From Nonomuraea jiangxiensis (GTDB taxonomy: Bacteria; Actinomycetota; Actinomycetes; Streptosporangiales; Streptosporangiaceae), in the NCBI RefSeq assembly GCF_900099965.1, contig NZ_FNDJ01000037.1, positions 1 through 64,000 on the forward strand: DNA of 64,000 nucleotides, in the 5' to 3' direction. Shown piece after piece: positions 59,344 to 64,000 of the stretch. The notes beneath the pieces are model-generated. The model saw only the letters and a list, made by a program, of their open reading frames with translations. It made no database searches and was not told the DNA's origin. Position numbers and translations under genes: made by a program. How positions within the stretch are numbered: position 1 is the first letter of the stretch; every line of letters starts with the position of its first letter.

Positions 59344-59970
59344 ATGCCCGAGGTCCGGGAACCGATCTCGCGCGGCGACGGAGCACGCCGGCGGGTGTTG
59401 CAGGCCGCGCTCCAGGTGCTCGACGACGACGGCCTGGCCGGTTTCACCATGGAGGCCGTCGCCCGGCGCGCCGGGGCCAGCAAGGCGACCCTCTACCGGC
59501 GCTGGCCCACCACCGGCGCGCTCATGATCGACGCCATGGACGCCACGTTCCAGCCGTTCCCGGCGCCCGACACCGGCCGGGTGGAGGACGACGTCGCCCA
59601 GCTCCTGACCGCCTTCGTCGCGCTGCTGCGGGACACGCCGTTCCCGCGCCTGCTCGCCGCCTTCATCGACGCCGCCGAACGCGACCCCGAGCTCGCCGTC
59701 CTGCACGCCGACCTGACCAGGCGCCGCCGCGAACCACTGCTCGTCGTGCTGACCCGCGCCGTCGAGCGCGGCCAACTGCCCGCCGGCCTCGACCTGGAGA
59801 TGGTCATCGACCTGCTCAGCGGCCCGTTCTTCTACCGCCGCCTCATCGCGCACCAGCCCATCCCGCCGGACCTGGTGCACGATGTCGTCAGCCGCGTGCT
59901 GCCCGTCGTGGACTCTGCTGGTTCGCGGGCCGGCTCAGAAGAGCCGGTACGAGCCGATGATCGTCAGTGA
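59344..59970 (+). CDS. TetR-family transcriptional regulator
   Basis: The 208-aa product has the TetR helix-turn-helix at about 15-62 (RRRVLQAALQVLDDDGLAGFTMEAVARRAGASKATLYRRWPTTGALMIDA) and a TetR_C-type ligand domain with the FIDAAERDPELAVLHADLTRRRREPL segment. It has a GGAGGTG ribosome site. It is divergent from the DoxX gene, which it probably represses. Its 3' end overlaps the convergent ABM-like gene by 36 bp. Confidence 0.92.
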   Translation: MPEVREPISRGDGARRRVLQAALQVLDDDGLAGFTMEAVARRAGASKATLYRRWPTTGALMIDAMDATFQPFPAPDTGRVEDDVAQLLTAFVALLRDTPFPRLLAAFIDAAERDPELAVLHADLTRRRREPLLVVLTRAVERGQLPAGLDLEMVIDLLSGPFFYRRLIAHQPIPPDLVHDVVSRVLPVVDSAGSRAGSEEPVRADDRQ

Positions 59971-60234
59971 CCGCGACGTGGCCGGCTCGGCGAGCCAGCC
60001 CTTCAGGCCCGCCTGGAACTCTCCGGCCTCGGGAAGCGCGGGGAGGGGATTCTCGACCCCGTCGTCGAGTGCCAGGAGGTTCAGGTAGGTCACGCCGTCA
60101 GGGAGCCGGCACGAGGCGTAACGGAGGCCTTGCGGCCGCTCCCGTTCGATCGCCGAGAACAGCTTCCTTCCCGCCGCCTCGATCTCGTCGACGCATTCCG
60201 GCTTGATCTCGGCTTGAACCATCATCAGCTTCAT
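59935..60234 (-). CDS. Small ABM-like (ferredoxin-fold) protein (99 aa)
   Basis: MKLMMVQAEIKPECVDEIEAAGRKLFSAIERERPQGLRYASCRLPDGVTYLNLLALDDGVEN.. has the strand-helix-strand pattern of antibiotic-biosynthesis-monooxygenase-like dimeric alpha/beta-barrel proteins. Function unknown. AGAGGTG lies upstream of the ATG at 60234; the frame further upstream to 60420 has no support. It is divergent from an ECF41-type sigma gene, the position normally held by that sigma factor's target gene, so it may be its regulon member. Confidence 0.7.
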   Translation of the reverse strand: MKLMMVQAEIKPECVDEIEAAGRKLFSAIERERPQGLRYASCRLPDGVTYLNLLALDDGVENPLPALPEAGEFQAGLKGWLAEPATSRSLTIIGSYRLF

Positions 60235-60406
60235 CAGGCATGCACCTCTCTGCTTACGAGCTCTGTCACCTCGTATGAGCCGCGGGCACGGCGAGATGTG
60301 ACCACCCGCCGCCCACGACGCGCCAGGGGGTGAGTACGCCGATGTCACACTCGCCGCGTCGAAAGGCTCTTCTTCAGTGAGGCCCGGTGAGGAGAAGGTG
60401 TGATGG

Positions 60407-61300
60407 ATGGATGAGACCACGGGGTTGGCGGAACGCTTCGAGCAGCATCGTCCTCGGCTGCGGGCCGTGGCCTGGCGGATGCTCGGCTCGGCCGAGGCCG
60501 ACGACGCCGTCCAGGACGCCTGGGTACGGCTGTCCGCCTCCGATGCCGGACAGATCCATCACCTCGGCAGGTGGCTGACCACCGTCGTCGCCCGAGAGTG
60601 CCTGCACGTGCTGCGTACCCGCCGGTATCGCCGGGAGGAGCCCTTCGGCGAGCAGCCGCCCGATCCGGTCGTCGTCCCGTACAGGGATCTCGACCCGGAG
60701 CAGCAGGCAATGCTCTCGGATTCGGTGGGGCTGGCTCTGCTGGTGGTGCTCGACCGCCTCACTCCGGCCGAGCGGCTGGCGTTCGTGCTGCATGACATGT
60801 TCGAGGTGCCCTTCGAGGAGATCGCCGACCTGGTGGGGCGTACCCCGGCCGCGGCGCGACAGCTCGCGAGCCGGGCGCGGCGCCGCGTGAGAGGCGCCGG
60901 GCCCGCGGCGCCCGACGCGGATCTGGTGCGCCGGCGGCAGGTGGTGGACGCCTTCTTCGCGGCGGCGCGGGCCGGCGACTTCGACGCCCTCGTCCAAGTG
61001 CTCGATCCCGACGTCGTGCTCCGTACCGATTTCGGCTCAGGTCGGCCCCCGGCCGTCATCCGGGGCGTGGCGGCGGTGGCCAAGCTGGCCCGCCAACCAC
61101 GCGGTGCGCGACTGCATCCCGCGCTGGTCGACGGTACGGTCGGCGCGGTGATCACCCGCGACGGCCGGCCGTTCTCCATCCTGGCCTTCACCGTGGTGGG
61201 CGACAGGATCGTCGAGATCAACGGCATCCGCGATCCCGCCCGCGTCAGCCGCCTCGCCTCCGCCGTCCTCCGGCTCGAGACAGGGGACCACGCCCCATGA
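60407..61300 (+). CDS. ECF41-type sigma factor with C-terminal SnoaL-like domain
   Basis: The 297-aa product has region 2 (RFEQHRPRLRAVAWRMLGSAEADDAVQDAWVRL, about 10-42), region 4 (LTPAERLAFVLHDMFEVPFEEIADLVGRTPAAARQLASRARRRV, about 118-162) and a C-terminal NTF2/SnoaL-like domain (about 175-290: VVDAFFAAARAGDFDALVQVLDPDVVLRTDFG, and INGIRDPAR). In this sigma group the extra domain tunes activity instead of a separate anti-sigma factor. A TGTCACA element (60343-60349) resembles the -35 of ECF41 promoters, but a matching -10 at the right distance is not clear. The ATG of a broken SET-domain gene overlaps its stop. Confidence 0.92.
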   Translation: MDETTGLAERFEQHRPRLRAVAWRMLGSAEADDAVQDAWVRLSASDAGQIHHLGRWLTTVVARECLHVLRTRRYRREEPFGEQPPDPVVVPYRDLDPEQQAMLSDSVGLALLVVLDRLTPAERLAFVLHDMFEVPFEEIADLVGRTPAAARQLASRARRRVRGAGPAAPDADLVRRRQVVDAFFAAARAGDFDALVQVLDPDVVLRTDFGSGRPPAVIRGVAAVAKLARQPRGARLHPALVDGTVGAVITRDGRPFSILAFTVVGDRIVEINGIRDPARVSRLASAVLRLETGDHAP

Positions 61301-61694
61301 CGAGCCGGACGTACGAGGCTGAGTGTCGGCTCACCCCGAGCGCCCGGCCTCAGCTCTCCCCGATCCACGGCACCGGCCTGTTCGCCGTCGAGCCGATCCA
61401 CCCGGGCGAGGTCGTGATGCGGCTCGGCACCGCGACGCGACAACGGTGATCGCACGATGCGACATCAGCCCCGACCAGGAGCTCACCATCGACTACGCCA
61501 CGCACACCGGCGTCGAATCCTGGTCGATGGTCTGCCATTGCGACACGCTGCTCTGCCGTCGCGTCGTCACCGGGCACGACTGGCGGCTTTCACGACTGCA
61601 GGCCGCCTACGGCACCCACTGGACTCCGCCCCTGCTCGAACGCATCACCGGTGGCCCTCCGCACCAGCCGCCGGCGCCTCCACGAGCCGGCTGA
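61297..61694 (+). pseudogene. SET-domain protein broken by an internal deletion
   Basis: From ATG 61297 the frame gives a normal SET start, SPIHGTGLFAVEPIHPGEVVMRLG, then stops at 61447-61449. In another frame the C-terminal part continues: VIARCDISPDQELTIDYATHTG, then SWSMVCHCDTLLCRRVVTGHDW (post-SET Cys cluster) and GTHWTPPLLERI. The central part with the N-H-x-C-x-P-N motif is missing. It reads as an actinobacterial SET protein that lost its middle and its frame. Confidence 0.75.
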
Positions 61695-61747
61695 TCGCCC
61701 GGCGGAAGGGATCAGTCGTCGGAGTGGATGACCCTGCCGCGTGCTTC

Positions 61748-62431
61748 TCAGGTGATCGCCGTGAACACTGCCACGCTGACGGCGGCGCTCGTCGCGGCGG
61801 TCGCGGCGATCCTGGCGGCGTTCCGGGCCATCGCGGTGGTCACGGCCGTGGCTCCCCAGTTGCCGTCCTCCAGCTCCTTCGCCCGCCGGCGGACCTCGTC
61901 CGACCAAGGGAAGGCGGGCCGGAGGGCCGGCAGGGTGCCGCTCGACGAGAGCAGCGCGATCATCGCCGCAGTACGGGCGTCGGGACTCTCGCCGTCCACC
62001 AGCACGGCGCCAATGACCCGCCGGAGTTCGGCCTCGTGCCTGGTGTCCTCGGCAGGCCAGGTGGTCGTGCGGAACACGCCCAGCACCCGCTTGCTCTCAC
62101 GGCGGATGAGGCCGCGCTCGACGAGCCGGTCGAGCACGGGCTCCTGGAGGCCGGCGCCGATACTGAGAATGAGCGCCTGGATGCCCTGCGGCTTCTGGGC
62201 GATCTCGTCGTAGGCGGACTGGAGCAGGGGGTCCGGGAGCGGGCCGTCGCCCACCGCGAGAACCTCGGGGCCGTTGAGTCCCGCGCGGTCCTCGTCGGCC
62301 TCGATCCTGCCGAGTAGTGCCAGTTCGACGAGTACGGCACCGCCGAGGGAGTAGTTGAGGGCGCCGGCTCTGGCTACCGTCCCCTTCTCGTCGTCGAGCA
62401 TCAGCAGCATCAGGTCCTCGACGATCAGCAT
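61748..62431 (-). CDS. GPP34/GOLPH3-family protein
   Basis: The 227-aa product begins MLIVEDLMLLMLDDEKGTVARAGALNYSLGGAVLVELALLGRI, the signature of the GPP34 (Golgi phosphoprotein 3-like) family found in many actinomycetes, and continues with VLDRLVERGLIRRESKRVLGVFRTTTWP, a beta-hairpin membrane-contact region. A C-terminal hydrophobic Ala-rich helix may touch the membrane. Eukaryotic relatives bind phosphoinositides; the bacterial role is unknown. AGGGAGG precedes the ATG at 62431. A lipid-kinase gene lies 155 bp upstream on the same strand, which could be a lipid-related pairing. Confidence 0.9.
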   Translation of the reverse strand: MLIVEDLMLLMLDDEKGTVARAGALNYSLGGAVLVELALLGRIEADEDRAGLNGPEVLAVGDGPLPDPLLQSAYDEIAQKPQGIQALILSIGAGLQEPVLDRLVERGLIRRESKRVLGVFRTTTWPAEDTRHEAELRRVIGAVLVDGESPDARTAAMIALLSSSGTLPALRPAFPWSDEVRRRAKELEDGNWGATAVTTAMARNAARIAATAATSAAVSVAVFTAIT

Positions 62432-62586
62432 GTTCCTCCCTTTCTTGGTCCGAGCATCGGCAGGGCCAGGTTGTTCATGGCGTGCGCGGACACCGCGGTC
62501 CGGGCGAGGCCCACCGGGCCGCCGGGCCCGTGGCGCGGCAGGGGGGTCGGCGAGGGCGCCTCGCAAGAGTAACTCTTCGGTGGTCG

Positions 62587-63474
62587 TCACGTTTCGGCGA
62601 GGGTCAGCCGCCAGGCGCCGGGTACGACGGTCCAGGTGCGGCCGGTGACGGGGCCGATGAGCTCGCCGTCGGCGTTCACGTGCATCGCCGGGCCGGAGAT
62701 CCGGATGCGCGTACCGCGCACGGTGACCACCTCGGGCCTGCCGGTGTGCCGTCCGAACCGCAGCAGCACCCCGTACAGCAGCCGCTGGAGCGGGCCGGTG
62801 GCGAACGAGACGACCACGTCGGCGAGCCCGTCGGCGAGCCGGGCGTCGGGGGCGAGGGGCGTGCCGCCACCGATGGACCGGCCGTTGCCGATCCCGGCCA
62901 TCAGCACCCTGTGCCGCCCGTCCGCGACGATCCGGTCGTCCACCTCCACCCTGACCAGCAGCCCTCGCGTACGTACCCCGGCGATCACGCTGCCCACCGC
63001 GTAGGCGAACCTGCGCAGCACCGGCTTGAGCGGCTTGGCCGTTCGCGCCGCCTCGGCGCCCACCCCGAGGTGTACGGCGTTGACCACGACGCGGCCGTCA
63101 TCGTCACGGAGCAGGTCCAGCCGCCGGGGCTCGCCCAGCGCCGCCGCCCGGGCCGCCTCGACCGGGTCCAGCGGCACGCCCAGCCCGCGCGCCAGGTCGT
63201 TGCCGGTCCCCAGCGGGACCAGCCCGACGGTACGGGTTTCCAGCTCACCCCGCTCGGCGAGGGCCGTGACCAGGCGGTGCAGCGTACCGTCCCCGCCCAG
63301 GACCACCGGGTCCCGCTCCGGGTGCTCGGCCAGCACCCCGGACAACGCGGCCGGATCGTCGATGCGGGCCTCCACGGTGTCGGCGTGCTCGGCCAGTACG
63401 GCCAGGACCTCGGACACGACCTCGTCGCCGGCGCTTCCGGCCGATGAGTTGACGATCGCCAGCAACCGGCGCAT
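62587..63474 (-). CDS. Diacylglycerol/lipid kinase family protein
   Basis: The 295-aa product has the DAGK catalytic domain: MRRLLAIVNSSAGSAGDE, the glycine-rich PVVLGGDGTLHRLV, and VGLVPLGTGNDLARGLGVPLD, followed by the C-terminal sandwich with GIGNGRSIGGGTPLAPDARLADG. It phosphorylates a lipid such as diacylglycerol or a related alcohol with ATP, at the membrane. The ATG 63474 begins the first conserved strand; a long frame upstream of it overlaps the divergent flavodoxin-type gene and is a shadow. Confidence 0.92.
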   Translation of the reverse strand: MRRLLAIVNSSAGSAGDEVVSEVLAVLAEHADTVEARIDDPAALSGVLAEHPERDPVVLGGDGTLHRLVTALAERGELETRTVGLVPLGTGNDLARGLGVPLDPVEAARAAALGEPRRLDLLRDDDGRVVVNAVHLGVGAEAARTAKPLKPVLRRFAYAVGSVIAGVRTRGLLVRVEVDDRIVADGRHRVLMAGIGNGRSIGGGTPLAPDARLADGLADVVVSFATGPLQRLLYGVLLRFGRHTGRPEVVTVRGTRIRISGPAMHVNADGELIGPVTGRTWTVVPGAWRLTLAET

Positions 63475-63700
63475 CCTGCCCCTTCCTTCGCCTGCTCCCG
63501 TGCAGGCGCCTACCCAGCCGCGCGCCGGCAAGTCGTCCGCTTCACACCGCCCGGCCTCGGGTCCGCCGGCGGCTCGGCTACTGCGAGCCGGAGAACCGCG
63601 CTGACCTGGGAAGACGTGTGCCAGACTGGCGCGGTGGGTTCTTCCGGCGAGCACCGGCACGGACGGGGACGCCTGGACCGCATCGAAAGGAGCCGGCACG

Positions 63701-64000
63701 ATGACGGTCGACGGAGCCGCTGCCCGATATGACGACCTGCGGGCGCTGTTCATCAACTGCACGCTCAAGAGGAGTCCCGAGCGCAGCAACACCCAGGGCC
63801 TGATCGACCTCAGCGCGCACATCATGCGCGAGCAGGGGGTACGGGTCGAGCAGTTGCGGGCGATCGACCACGACATCGCCACCGGCGTGTGGCCGGACAT
63901 GACCGAGCACGGCTGGGAGAGCGACGAGTGGCCCGCGATCTACCAGCGGGTGCTGGCCGCCGACATCCTGGTCATCGCCGGGCCGATCTGGCTCGGCGAC
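63701..64000 (+). CDS. Flavodoxin-fold/NAD(P)H-dependent oxidoreductase, 5' part (runs off the right edge)
   Basis: From the ATG (AAAGGAG ribosome site at 63686-63692) 100 codons are open to the window end. LRALFINCTLKRSPERSNTQGLID matches the FMN phosphate-binding start of flavodoxin-like fold-2 proteins, and ILVIAGPIWLGD is the second flavin loop. The enzyme would reduce quinones or other substrates with NAD(P)H. The C-terminal half lies outside the window. Confidence 0.85.
   Translation, partial: MTVDGAAARYDDLRALFINCTLKRSPERSNTQGLIDLSAHIMREQGVRVEQLRAIDHDIATGVWPDMTEHGWESDEWPAIYQRVLAADILVIAGPIWLGD

Noticed and set aside
60343-60369. ECF41-type promoter before the sigma gene
   Set aside because: TGTCACA is present but the CGTC element is only 7 bp away, not the expected 16-17, so it is not listed as a promoter.

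Overview
The window looks like chromosomal accessory DNA from a high-GC filamentous actinomycete. Very GC-rich codon third positions, frequent GTG starts, three ECF sigma factors, two SARP regulators, SoxR, CGNR and MmyB-type regulators, and RiPP genes all point that way. The order Streptosporangiales is a guess from overall flavour, not from a marker gene.

Left edge (1-3.7 kb): a graveyard of mobile DNA. It holds the N-terminus of a tyrosine recombinase running off the left edge, two IS5-type transposase remnants, two orphan small genes, an RHS-repeat relic, a frameshifted membrane protein, a tRNA 3'-end-like segment and a decayed second integrase. From 3.7 to 9.5 kb lie a BenE-type transporter with a divergent XRE-cupin regulator and a shared palindromic operator, small secreted proteins or lipoproteins, and a SigE-type sigma factor with a membrane partner.

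Centre (9.5-28.5 kb): a RiPP locus flanked by two SARP regulators. One minus-strand operon, nearly all genes overlapping or touching, reads: lasso precursor (39 aa), strong hairpin, lasso cyclase, RRE protein B1, leader peptidase B2, MacB-like ABC ATPase, FtsX permease, ABC exporter, a complete class II lanthipeptide synthetase (LanM), SAM methyltransferase, SnoaL-like protein. No separate lanthipeptide precursor is visible, the exporter has no C39 leader-peptidase domain, and the predicted lasso core contains Thr, Ser and two adjacent Cys. The simplest reading is that LanM modifies the lasso peptide, giving a lasso/lanthipeptide hybrid. Upstream are a NarL-type histidine kinase whose response regulator is truncated, a second SARP, a three-unit 11-bp direct repeat that fits a SARP operator, and a divergent secreted peptide with four TPWD repeats.

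Right half (28.5-64 kb): an operon of membrane NACHT NTPase, 2OG-Fe dioxygenase and YbdK-type ligase; DsbA-like and FMN-reductase proteins with an MmyB-type regulator; a Tat-exported multicopper oxidase; an ECF sigma and partner; a CGNR regulator divergent from an MFS transporter whose 5' end carries a 12-bp tandem repeat with a frame-breaking unit; SoxR with its box and a DHA2 exporter; a three-repeat fascin-like secreted protein; a CMD/TetR pair; a WD40 lipoprotein; an SRPBCC pair; then a secreted LamG protein followed by a 2077-aa secreted RHS protein. The edge holds DoxX/TetR, an ECF41-type sigma factor, a broken SET-domain gene, a GPP34 protein, a lipid kinase and the start of a flavodoxin-fold protein.
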